Assembly (NCBI RefSeq): GCF_021869535.1
Contig: NW_026262593.1
Coordinates: forward strand, 54,921,318 to 54,985,317
DNA from: Mytilus californianus
Lineage: Eukaryota > Mollusca > Bivalvia > Mytilida > Mytilidae
Direction: 5' to 3'
DNA: 64,000 nucleotides
In this document: one piece after another, positions 1 through 9,997 of the stretch
Numbering within the stretch: position 1 is the stretch's first letter
Layout of the letters: each line of letters begins with the position of its first letter
The notes under the pieces: generated by a model
Database searches by the model: none
What the model was told of the DNA's origin: nothing
What the model saw: the letters and a program-made list of their open reading frames with translations, nothing else
Program-made: the position numbers and the translations under genes

Positions 1-982
1 GATAAATTACAAACAAGAAGGATGTTGCTTTCACGGTTGTAATGTATTGCTCTAGGTTTTTGCAGTCCATTTTGTTTTGTCAAGAGGATTCTGGATTGTT
101 CGCCATCATTCCCTACTACTATCACTTGCATACTATCCCTACACGCTACGAAAATATTTCCGAACGTATCGTTTGTTAGACCACAGGGGTAACTGAATTT
201 CCTGCATCTATATTTCCAATGAACTGTCCCGTTCAGGACAGTCGAGTATACTGAATCTCTTTCGTGGGCGGTGTAATAAAGTTGGTTTTTAAACACAGAA
301 CAATAACTGGATTTTTCGGCGTTTGACAAAGTTGACAAGGTATTACCAGAAAGATCAAAGAACTGAGTAATCCCGTTTTCGACACTGCCAACTAATTGTT
401 TACCTGTACAAATTATACTGAAACACATGTTTTTTGTTGGCATAGTCCTTTGTACCGTTGATGAGTTAATATCAATAATAAAGATTTCATTCTCTTCAAT
501 TAACGTTGCAGCAACTATGTCTTTCTCTATTACTGCAACATCATAGCAACTATCCTCAAATTATATGTTTTTTATAAGATTGCCTTCTTGATTCATTATA
601 ACAAGTCTGCTTAAACCAAATCTGCAAATGAAGCAGACGACTTCACACCCTCCACTACCTCTGGTAATGACTTCAATTTTTGACAGGTGCCATGTTTCTC
701 AGAAACGCATGAAACACAGCATGGCTCGTTGTGAAATAAGCAGTAAAAATCAAATGTTCAATTGTGATCTCTGCATCCCTGCTTGATATCAGTAACAGAA
801 GCCGGCAGTTTCTGATAATCTTCTATAGGTACTGGTCTGTGGTTCATGGTTAATGTCTCCCGCCCATGCGGCTTTTCGCAATGATTACAAAGGGATTCTT
901 CACATTCTGAACACCAAACAGAGGCGAATATAGACACTTTATCGGTAACACTAATATCACATATTGGTAAAGACGTCGCCAT
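1..982 (-). pseudogene. TRIM-like (B-box / beta-propeller) pseudogene, coiled coil deleted
   Basis: This is a relative of the intact gene at 39372-41045. Reading from 982 downward it begins MATSLPICDI and contains the first B-box (CDIS...WCSECEESLCNHCEKPHG, with the second Cys of the first pair changed to Ser) and the second B-box (DFYCLFHNEPCCVSCVSEKH). Three breaks are visible. A TGA lies between the B-boxes near 765. Soon after KSSASFADL the whole coiled coil (about 200 codons) is missing, and the sequence jumps to the propeller at RLVIMNQEG near 605. A TAA follows NLIKNI near 560. The propeller remnant then reads to the window edge (FDLSGNTLSTLS, NIFVACRDS, PRAIHYNRES), so the 3' end lies outside. 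The first Met follows a TTTCAG acceptor-like site, as in the intact copy. Not expected to make a working protein. Confidence 0.85.
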
Positions 983-1186
983 GTGAAGCTGAAACATAAA
1001 TTGTATATATATAAAGAGAGAAAGAGAGCCTTAGTTTTATGTTATGATATGTTTGTCTCGCATGTGACGCAAGTTACAGAATGCAAGCTATACGTATGAT
1101 AATCACGCGGTTGCAGCAATTACTGTATTAACTATTTTCATCTAGCTTAAAATGTAATGTAAGTCAGCTTTTCATTTACTTCAAAG

Positions 1187-1480
1187 TTAACTATATTTTT
1201 TTTCTATAAAAGGGGGTACAAAATGTACATGGTATATATTTATGGATAAGGATTTACCAGCTCCTGAATCTGCACAAGAGGGGCGAAAGATACTAGAGGG
1301 ACATTCAAACTCATAAGTCGAAAATAAACTGACAACGCCATGGCTAAAAAAGAAAAAGACCAACAGACAAACAGACAAACAATAGTACACAAAACACAAC
1401 ATAGAAAACTAAAGACTGAGCATACGATCCCCACCAAAAACTGGAGTGATCTCAGGTGCTCCGGAAGGGTAAGCAGATCC
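1187..1480 (-). repeat. Interspersed repeat, tail piece of a Penelope-like family (copy 1)
   Basis: On the minus strand this segment encodes a spurious hydrophobic reading with the core FLAMALSVYFR and VPLVSFAPL. Closely similar DNA occurs at 9795-9925 (opposite orientation) and 31020-31230 (same orientation). At 31.0-32.2 kb the same sequence directly adjoins the 3' side of a reverse transcriptase relic, so I infer that this is a 5'-truncated tail of that family. The apparent peptides are not genes. Confidence 0.7.
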
Positions 1481-1559
1481 TGTAACGGTTCAATGATAAT
1501 TACGTCAAGTTTAGATCTACGGTCAGTCTATGAGTAATAGGTCAATTATTGTTGGTTGA

Positions 1560-2650
1560 TCAAATGGCCTAAAGGGTATATATGTCAGTGTTAAAGGAGT
1601 CACTTCACTCTGACCAATTTTAACGGGTAACCGGATCAATGATCAACGTTTAAGTTTCTGACAAAGGGTGTTTTACAATTTAATTGTTCAGTTTTTAGAA
1701 TGGTGGTAAAAACATGTAAAATGTCAATCTGACAGTATTAACGTACCTCGACCGTTTTTTTTTTTTCATTGTTCTATGGTGAACATTATTTTTGTCTGCC
1801 TTCTTAATGTTCATTTCTCCTTTACAAAGTGTATTTCTTCAACTATTATTTGATCCATAGTGGTTGTATAGGGTGTACATTTCCTTCTGAATGGAATAAT
1901 ATGACCTGACCTTTTAGTGTAAGTGATCAACGTTGTGGTTTTTTGCATTTAGGTCAGTTTCTCACCGGTGAAAAAGAGGTCAACTAAATATGTATACAGT
2001 ATGGCTTTCATGTTAAGAAAACCGTCTGACAGGAGTCACTTGGCCTTGACCTCTTTTCATGGTACAATCATATAAACGAGGTTCTCGCACAGTTCGGATT
2101 TAGATTTCCTTTGAGTAAAAGGTCATCTATATGTTGTCTACAATATTCAATACTATAATTACTATTGCCATAAGGTGTTCATGTACGTTTGACAGGTGAT
2201 ACCAGACTTGGGTTTCATTTTTCATGGTTCAATGATCATGGCTAAGTTTATAAGTGCCGAGTTCTTATCTCCGTTTCTAGACCTGTTTCATTTAGTTCAC
2301 ATTTTATTTAGTTCATATCATCATGGTACGCTAAACATTTCCATTTAAGAGGGGTTACTTGGCCTTAACCTTATGTTCATGGTTTAAAGATCAATACTAG
2401 CCTTGGACTGTTTTTCAGTTAATATGACTTTTATATATATATGTCAACTATATTTGAGTTATTATGTGTCAACTATTTTTGGTTTATTATATGTGAACTA
2501 AATTTGGTGTATCATTTGTCAAGTATATTTGGTTTATAGATTTAGGTGTCAGTCTGACAGGGGTTTGATATCTGACCTTGACCTCAATTGAATGGTTCAT
2601 TGATAAACATCAAATGTTCTTTTTACATGAAGTTGGTCCTTTATCTCAAA
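1560..2650. repeat. Diverged tandem repeat, about five units of roughly 150-250 bp
   Basis: A recognisable phrase recurs: a 'gtctgacagg' element, then 'acttggccttgacctc', then 'catggttcaatgatc', near 1595-1650, 2020-2080, 2190-2240, 2350-2390 and 2540-2600. Between them lie T-rich stretches with 'ggtcaactatatttgg' variants at 2440-2530. The units are heavily diverged and irregularly spaced, so this is an old array. No coding potential is seen. Confidence 0.65.
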
Positions 2651-3740
2651 GACTGTCAATAAATCAGTGATTTACAATTTGAAAAGCAGGCGAGTCATTA
2701 AAGCCTTTAAACTCTTTTGCTCTTTTTACAATTGTTCTTTAACACTATAAAATTAGAAAAAAAATCAAGAAAATATAGACAAGTGTGAAAATGTGATCTC
2801 TGAAATGTAAAATTCAATGAAGCCTAAAATGTAAGTCACAGTAACCTACATTTTGATAAATGCGATTATGTTTCCTTAGACACGTATGTGTACTAAGCAA
2901 CATGTATATGCCTGAATATCACTTAGTATAAAGTAAAATAACAAAAATACCAAACTCCAAGGAAAATTCAAAACGGAAAGTTCCTTATCAAATTGCAAAA
3001 TCAAAAGCTCAAACACATCAAACGAATGGAAAACATTCCTGACTTGGGACAGGCATTTCCTTATGTAGAAAATGGTGGATTAAACCTGGTTTTATAGCTA
3101 GCTTAACCTCTCATTTGTATGACAGTCAAATGTTTGCATTATTTCGAAAATGTTTGCGTTTTCAGATGGTGGCATTATTTTTCAAAGATTTGCGTTAAAC
3201 GCAACGGTTTGCGTTATTTCATCAATGTTTTCGTTATACATAGGAAGAAATATTATAAAGAAATGTGTAGCGCTAAAACTCTTCCGTAGATAAATGATTT
3301 CATTAAAAAAATTTAATGAAAATCAGATACATAAAATAAATAAACTGGCAATACAAGAATGTATCGGAGACAAAACATGTTAAGGTTTGTTTTTCTTTAA
3401 TGCTTGACAACCTGCCTCCTCCAAAATTGCATTTAAATTAATATATTAATTCAGATAGTAATCTTAAAAGCATTAAACGTGTTTTCGTCTGGTAACAGCC
3501 AAATCTGGATCAGCAATTTTCAATAGCTTTCGAGTTCGGCGTCCGGTCCGGGTTTCAGACCAAAGTCCTGGTCCGGAGTTCGGTACGTTCCGGGTCGGGT
3601 TTCATTGCGTACCCACAACAGGTACTGAGTAGTACATGAACAATAGAATTCATGATACATGTAAATGAATACTAAAATAAACAAAACATACATTCTTTGT
3701 AGGGTGGTTAGTATGTTAATTAGGAGATAACTGTATTGTA
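2651..3740. other. Non-coding stretch with a short interspersed repeat at about 2938-3120
   Basis: The part around 2938-3120 resembles 42516-42715 and 57340-57530: phrases around 'cctgacttgggacagg', 'aaaatggtggrttaaacc' and 'agctagc.taacctctcat.tgtatgacagt' are shared, which marks an interspersed family. At 3120-3240 a TTTGCGTT-type motif recurs, including the short palindrome TTGCGTTAAACGCAA near 3189. At 3530-3605 there is a GC-richer patch of repeated GGTCCGG/GGTCGGG words. Nothing looks coding. Confidence 0.5.
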
Positions 3741-4000
3741 TTTTTAATGTATGATTTGACGTTGTTTTCTGTCAGTTTCATTAGAATGGAGATAATAATT
3801 TTGTATTTTAAGCTCCGACGGCATCAATTGGTGATTTGATGGTCGCAAATTAAGTTTCTGGCGACGCGTTACCGGAGCCAGGAAACGGGTATTTGTGACC
3901 ATCAAATCACCATTTGATGCCGTCGGAACTTAAAATACAAAATTGTTATCTCCATTCTTATGAAACTGACAGAAAACAACGTCAAATCATACATTAAAAA
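3741..4000. repeat. Foldback element: near-perfect 260-bp inverted repeat
   Basis: The left arm 3741-3849 and right arm 3892-4000 are reverse complements with only about five mismatches over 109 bp. The 42-bp loop can itself pair further (GTTTCTGGC with GCCAGGAAAC). A half copy lies at 37167-37280. No open reading frame is present. It behaves like a MITE or foldback transposon; I see no clear target duplication. Confidence 0.85.
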
Positions 4001-4094
4001 TCGTGAATTGATGCCATGAAAATTGTCAAACGAGGTAGAAAATAAGTCGAGTTATTTTTATGAACGTAAAAATGTCTATGAACGAAGTGTAGAA

Positions 4095-4180
4095 ATCAGT
4101 CGAAAACCAGCTTAATATATAAATGTTACAAAGCCGAATCAGTCGAAAACCAGCTTAATATATAAATGTAACAAAGCCGA
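4095..4180. repeat. Direct tandem duplication of 43 bp
   Basis: Copy 1 is 4095-4137 and copy 2 is 4138-4180. They differ at a single base (gttac versus gtaac near the end), so this is a recent short duplication. Confidence 0.9.
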
Positions 4181-5461
4181 TCAAAACACAATTATAGTTC
4201 ATCTTCCAATACACTAAGCTAAACTAAACTGTGACTTTAAGATGAAGAACAGCAATACAAGCGCTGTTCCTTTCTTTTTTTGTGTTTTTGCTGTGCATGT
4301 ACTAATTTTGTGTCAAGGATGGATACCCCATATTCTTTGTTTTTCTGTTAGTATACTATAAGACAGTTTATGAAATTTTTTAATGGAATATGAGATGTAT
4401 TAAAGACAATATGACTATTTCATATTTGAATTATGAGTGTCCAATGTTAAAGTTTTAGTTGGCCAATTTCAACCATAACTGAGACTACTATACTTGTGTT
4501 CAACTTATGATAATCTCAAACGCATGATAAGTTTTGGACTTAACAAATTAAATAATCTAAAAACATGCATTTTTGATTTTCTGCAGCATAATCATGATAA
4601 TTTAAATGATATAAACAGAATACCAATTTGATACATAAGATTAATATATTACAGTAATTCCGAAGTAAAATATATATGAGCCTGTTAAACATTAAATAGG
4701 GTTTTTATGACCCAGCCAAAAAGCAGTCGGGGCCATATAGTATTACCCTTATCCGTCATTCCATCATTGTCATTCCGTCATTCCGTCTTTCTGCAACGAA
4801 CAGTTATACGTTTTTTTTCTTAACGCCATCACATATTACCAGACTCAAGCTAGCGAACAATAAGATGCATCAAGCTAGCGAATAATAAGAAAACGCGCCA
4901 ATCTGATCATGCCTAAAAACCGAAGACTTGCAATAACATGAAACGTCCTTTGAAATCTGATGACAATCATTTCCAGTAGAAAGACGAAATGCAATTCATT
5001 TTCACGCAGACACAGTTGATTATGATTAGTTATTCAATACAACTTTTTTTTAAGTCGGGCATCTAAAATTCCTTTAAGCTAATCCTTTCTCTTTTTAGTG
5101 TTCTCTGATTAGAGATGGGTTTGTTGTCTTTATAATAATGAAACAATTGATAACAATAGTTCATACAAAACTAGTGTAATGAAACAATTAAATCTTCTAG
5201 CTTATATTTGCGTTTGAAAAGAAAAGAAAAAAAAAACCGGACTGATTTTGGAACGTCAAGTATTTTATGTTAGATTTTCTGTTGAAATAAAAGCTGATAA
5301 CTATTATACGCAGTTTTTCTTCTTTTGTCAAAGAACTAGTACATTTTTCTAATTATTCAAAACTATGTCATTACACTGGTAATTTATTTATTATTTTTCA
5401 ATTGGTTAATCTAAACGACAATTTTTTTGAATCCAAGATTATCCAATAATCACAAATGATA
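4181..5461. other. Non-coding AT-rich stretch
   Basis: No gene is supported. Short features only: a pentamer/octamer-like run of 'gtcattccgtc' words at 4757-4792, and an imperfect repeat of 'caagctagcgaayaataag' at about 4844 and 4869. Confidence 0.5.
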
Positions 5462-6295
5462 GGCAAAGCTTTTGTCCACACTAGGTACAAATGATAGGCA
5501 ATTGCCTAAGGTTGCCTGGACCCAAAGAGCCAGGTGGGTCAAGCTACGGAACTTTTTTAATTGTGGTCCAAAGTTGGGGTATGGTGACCCAACCCCTTCC
5601 CTTCTTTAATTCACAAAAAAGTCCCTACGGCAAAGCTTTTGTCCACACTAGGTACAAATGATAGGCAATTGCCTAAAGTTACCTGGACCCAAAGACCCAG
5701 GTGGGTAAAGTTACGGAACTTTTTTAATTGAGGTCCAAAGTTGGGGTGTGATGACCCAACCCCTCCCTTCTTTAATTCATAAAAAAGTCCCTACGGCAAA
5801 GCTTATGTCCACACTAGGTACAAATGATAGGCAATTTCCTAAGGTTGCCTTGGACCCAAAGACCCAGGTGGGTAAAGCTACGGAACATTTTTAATTGATG
5901 TCCAAAGTAGTTGTATGGTGACCCAACCCATCCCTTCTTTATTTCATAAAAAAGTCCCGACGGCAAAGCTTTTGTCCACACTAGATACAAATGATAGGCA
6001 ATTGCCGAAGGTTGCCTGGACCCAAAGACCCGGGTGGGTAAAGTTACGGAACTTTTTTAATTGAGGTCCAGAGTTGGGGTATGGTGACCCAACCCCCTCC
6101 CTTCTTTAATTCATAAAAAAGTCCCTACAGCAAAGCTTTTGTACACACTAGATACAATTGATTGGCAATTGCCTAGGTTGCCTGGACCCAAAGACCCAGG
6201 AGGGTAAAGTTACGGAACTTTTTTAAATGAGGTCCAAAGTTGGGGTATGGTGACCCAACCCCTTCCTTCTTTAATTCATAAAAAAGTGCCTACGT
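5462..6295. repeat. Satellite-like tandem array, five copies of a 166-167 bp unit
   Basis: Units start at 5462, 5629, 5795, 5962 and 6129, each opening with a form of GGCAAAGCTTTTGTCCACAC and ending 'aaaaaagtccctac'. Spacing is 167, 166, 167, 167 bp. Each unit carries a short palindrome around AGGCAATTGCCT and a 'gacccaacccc' box. The units are similar but not identical. The array abuts unit A of the ~1.6-kb tandem array at 6297. Confidence 0.9.
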
Positions 6296-6296
6296 T

Positions 6297-7796
6297 TTAT
6301 CTTTCTGTTTGCAATGTAACTTTTTCAGCTGGCATTGAGGGACTATTTGTCAAAGTTGTATGAAGGGCAACTCTGTCCATTTCAACAGCAAAATAGAAAA
6401 TCGTAGCTTTAAAAGTGCGACTTTTCACATGTGTCTTATGACTTCATTTCATGTCCAAGCAGTTCAGAATAAGTATACACCCGAGTATATCATGTATATG
6501 TCAAGATTTTACAACTTTTATTTGATTTAGTTACTGTATACCTCAAACGTGTGTACGTAAAATATATGTCTTCATTGGGAACATTGAAACCTACAGACTT
6601 TAGTTTAGCAGGGACGTTACTCTTGCAGATATTTATGTCATTTTTGCACATAGGATCTTTATAGACCCTGTTAGTGAAGCAAAGTTTTGCCTCCCAAGGG
6701 CATGTCTTCTCAGCTACCGAATAATGCATTCATAGTGACTGCACGAACTTGCATGACCTTTTAAATGTTTTTACTAAATGTAAAGACTTAAGAAGAAGGT
6801 CGCCACACATAAATTGTAATGGACACACTGACCTTTTAAAGCAGGCCCATTTTATATTGCTTTATCATTACAAGCCCTCAATTTCTTCTAATCTTATTTC
6901 TTTTACTTTCACCAACTTTCTAAATATGTTCCGGTATGCATATACTAGTAACTATTCTTCAAAGTATTCAAAACCATTTTCATCTAATAAATTGCTTCAT
7001 CAACAGTGGCAAATATTACAGTCATACTGCATATAAATAGTTATGTGATGCGGAAAGAATGCTTTCGTCAAATCAAAATTCTATTTAATAGATTCTTGTA
7101 TATCAAAACCTTGATCTGTTTTGGAAACATCTGAACAAAGCAATGACTGATTTATTGATTTTTGCTGTTTAACGCCACTTTCATCACACTTGGCTATTTC
7201 ATGGTGGACAGTTTTTATTAGTAGAAAACGCCGTCACGTCTTCAGAGAACCATCAAACCTTAGGCACGAAAACTGGCTGTCCTTGTCAATCAAATTGGAG
7301 TCGAAATCACCTGCAAATTGCGGGGTTCAAAATCTGAAATAAGCAGTGAAGCAATAATGTTATAAACGAAGTTTTGCATTATGTAAATTGAATATACAAA
7401 GACGTTTCAAAAAGAAATAAAAAAAAAAAACAAATGGTAGCATCAGCCAAGTAAATAATTCATTGATACTTATTATTTATCGATGGTATGCTATCTCAAT
7501 GAGGGAAAATTCGCAGTTGTTTTTACCGTCAAACGTGCACATGTCATTTGGTTATTTTGGTGGCTAGGTTGCTGTCTCGTTGACATGTACCGCACATTTT
7601 CCTTTTGATGCACGCTATTTATTATCAAACATGCAGTTAAGGTGTTATTTCATGCTTAATAAAGTGAGAAAGCATTAAAGAAGATCAAAGAACTATATAG
7701 ACAAAAAGAAGAAATGGTTTAATATTTGAAAAAATGTCATGTTTGGTCGTTCGTAATCGGTTGTCTATTAATATAGTTCCTGTCATTTTTATGCAT
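6297..7796. repeat. Tandem ~1.6-kb unit A (5' end replaced by the 167-bp satellite)
   Basis: First of four related units. It aligns with unit B from 'ttatctttct' (6297 here, 7881 in B; period 1584 bp). In order on the plus strand it contains two conserved minus-strand open segments, an AT-rich spacer, a SINE tail at about 7152-7330, and a terminal 'gttcctgtcatttttatgc' block. Confidence 0.85.
6490..6729 (-). CDS. Conserved Cys-rich open segment in unit A (possible exon)
   Basis: Reads MHYSVAEKTCPWEAKLC...VYKDPMCKNDINICKSNVPAKLKSVGF...EDIYFTYTRL. It is preserved with mostly conservative changes in units B (8097-8321) and C (24965-25189). Unit D (26665-26875) has the core but with a stop near each end. 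In units A and D the core ends at a good donor-like site (TTTGAG followed by GT at the RLR/HLR codons); B and C have TT there. This suggests an exon of a small secreted or matrix-type protein rather than a complete gene. I do not recognise the family. Coding status is uncertain because the conservation may only reflect recent duplication. Confidence 0.35.
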   Translation of the reverse strand: MHYSVAEKTCPWEAKLCFTNRVYKDPMCKNDINICKSNVPAKLKSVGFNVPNEDIYFTYTRLRYTVTKSNKSCKILTYT

Positions 7797-9443
7797 GTAA
7801 ACTATAATCACTTTGTCTTTTCGTACACAATCCAAGGTTTAAAATTATTATTTAGGTTTTTTCTTTGATAGTGAAGTGTATTATCTTTCTTTTTGCATTG
7901 TAACTTTTTCAGCTGGCATTGAAGGACTATTTGTCAAAGTTGTATGAAGGACAACTCTGTCCATTTCAACAGAGAAATAGAAAATCGTAGCTTTTAAAGT
8001 GCGACTTTTCACATGTGTCTTATGACTTCATTTCATGTCTAAGCAGTTCCAAATAAGTATACTCCCGAGTATATGTCAAGATATGCTTCAGATTTTTCAA
8101 CTTTTTTTTGATTTAGTTACTGTATAACTCAAATGTGTGTACGTAAAATAAATGTCTTCACTGGGAACTCCAGAGCTGAAACCTACAGACTTCAGTTTAG
8201 CGGGAACGTTACTCTTGCAGACATTTATGTCATTTTTGCACATATGATTTCTATAGACACTGTCAGTGTAGCAATGTTTTGCCTCCCAAGGACATGTCGA
8301 CTCAGCTACCGAATAAAGCATTCAAATAGTGACTGCACGATACATTCCCAGAAATTTCGCAATTCTTTGACATAAAACACACCCTTTTCTATTAAGAATA
8401 AATATTTTATATGTTAAGGTGTCGACGTAAAGTAAGATAACGAACTTACAATACCTTAACAAAGATATTACTAAATGAAAAGACTTAAAATGAAGGTCGG
8501 CACACATAAATTGTGATGCACATGCTGACCTTTTAACGCAGACCCATCCTATATAGCTTTACCATTACAAGGCCTCAATTTCTTTTTACTTTAACTAACA
8601 TTTTATAGACATGTTCCGGTATACATTTATCTATTCTTGAAGGTATTCAAAACAATTTTTATCTAATTAATTGCTTCATCATCAGTGGCAAATATTACAG
8701 GCATAATGCATATAAATAGTTATGTGATGCGGAAAAATTGCTTTACTCATATTCAAATTCTATTTAATAAATTCTTGTATAAGAAAACCGTGATCTGTGT
8801 AGGAAACATCTGAACTAAACAATGATTGATTTATTGATTTTTGCTGTTTAACGCCACTTTTATCACTCTTGGCTACTTCATGGTAGACATTTTATATTAG
8901 TGGAAAAATCCGGAGCGTGCGCAGAGAACCATCAAACCTTAGGCAGGAAAACTGGCTGTCCTAGTAAGCAGTGAAGCAATAATGTTACAAACGAAAGAAA
9001 CTTTTGTTCACTGTATACAGTTTAGTTTTGCATAATGTAAATTAAATATACAAAGACGTAAAAAAAAAAATCTAAGAAAAAAATGGTAGGATCAGCAAAG
9101 TAAATAATTCATTCATACTTATCTTTTGTCGATGGGATGCTGTCTCAATGAGGGAAACTCGCAGTTGTGTTTACCGTCAAGCGTCCACATGTGTTTTTGT
9201 TATTGTTGTCGCTAGGTTGCTGTCTCGTTGACGTTTACCGCACATTTTCCTGTTGATGCATGCTATTTATTTTCAAACATGCAGTTAAGGTGTTATTTCA
9301 TGCTTAATAAAGTGAGAAAGCATTAAAGAAGATCAATGAACTATATAGAAAAGAAGAAGAAATCGTCAAATATTTGAAAAATGTCATGTTTGGTCGCTAA
9401 TCGGTTGTCCATAAATATAGTTCCTGTCATTTTTATGCATGTA
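7797..9443. repeat. Tandem ~1.6-kb unit B, ending at the target site of the 15.2-kb insertion
   Basis: Begins 'aactataatcactttg' and ends '...tttatgcatgta'. It includes the Cys-rich open segment at 8097-8321 (minus strand; TCPWEAKHCYTDSVY...NVPAKLKSVGFSSGVPSEDIYF) and a second conserved open piece near 7882-8005 (minus strand) with the core SMPAEKVT. A shortened SINE tail lies at about 8829-8965. In the uninterrupted A/B junction the sequence reads 'atgcatgta|aactataa'. Here the insertion sits exactly at that point. Confidence 0.85.
8097..8321 (-). CDS. Conserved Cys-rich open segment in unit B (possible exon)
   Basis: 74 codons, beginning MLYSVAESTCPWEAK and including NVCKSNVPAKLK and SGVPSEDIYFTYTHLSY. 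It is the counterpart of 6490-6729 and 24965-25189. The donor-like GT found in units A and D is TT here, so if it was once an exon its splicing may be impaired. Function unknown. Confidence 0.3.
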   Translation of the reverse strand: MLYSVAESTCPWEAKHCYTDSVYRNHMCKNDINVCKSNVPAKLKSVGFSSGVPSEDIYFTYTHLSYTVTKSKKS

Positions 9444-9470
9444 CAGTTGGGTGCAGACCAAGCATTACAT
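9444..9470 (+). repeat. Left terminal inverted repeat (27 bp) of the 15.2-kb insertion
   Basis: Exact reverse complement of 24640-24666. It starts immediately after the TA target dinucleotide. Confidence 0.9.
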
Positions 9471-9488
9471 GTAGACAGGCGGAAAAAG

Positions 9489-9693
9489 TTAACGCGGCGT
9501 TTACTCGCATGCATTTCATGTAAACGCCGCGTTAACTGTGCGTTAACTCCGAAATTTCAGTAGACATAAAAAGTAAACGGGCGTTTACTTTCGCGTTTAC
9601 TTCCGCGTTAATGTGAAAAAAAGTCTTTTATTTTCGTCAAAAGTAAACGCACGTTTTCTGTTTGTAGTAAACGCGCGTTAACGCAGATTGTTA
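9489..9693. repeat. Left subterminal array of GTAAACGC/GTTAACGC palindromes
   Basis: Several short palindromic or near-palindromic words built from GTAAACGC and GTTAACGC occur here, for example AAGTAAACGGGCGTTTACTT near 9570-9589 and GTAAACGCGCGTTAACGC near 9667. The same vocabulary fills 24334-24640 at the other end. Subterminal repeats like these often serve as transposase binding sites; that role is inferred. Confidence 0.75.
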
Positions 9694-9749
9694 TCGTATC
9701 CTGGATACATTGACCTTAAATATCAACTGATAAGGTACATCAAAATTAA

Positions 9750-9956
9750 ATGACCAACCGGTCATTTTCGATTGACATATTTACGATTACAGTCTTTTGT
9801 TTTCTATGTTGTGTCATCTGTACTATTATTTGTCTGTTTGTCTTTTTATTTTTGGCCATGGCGTTGTCAGTTTGTTTTCGATCTGTGAGTTTGACTGTCC
9901 CTCTGGTATCTTTCGTCCCTCTTTTACAGTTAATTAATAATGTAATTGAAAATTAA
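9750..9956 (+). repeat. Interspersed repeat, tail piece of a Penelope-like family (copy 2)
   Basis: Plus-strand copy of the repeat at 1187-1480 and 31020-31230. It has the spurious peptide core FLAMALSVCFR and VPLVSFVPLL, and lies just inside the left end of the 15.2-kb insertion. Confidence 0.7.
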
Positions 9957-9997
9957 TCATAGTAAATTTCTTTTTCTTCACAAATAAACAGTTCAAG

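Noticed and set aside
9442..9740. Left end of the 15.2-kb insertion as a self-contained MITE ending near 'tcaactgataagg' at 9727.
   Set aside because: Only a weak match to the 27-bp end and no TA at the inner border. The perfect partner is at 24640-24666. Kept as an alternative in the finding, not as a feature.
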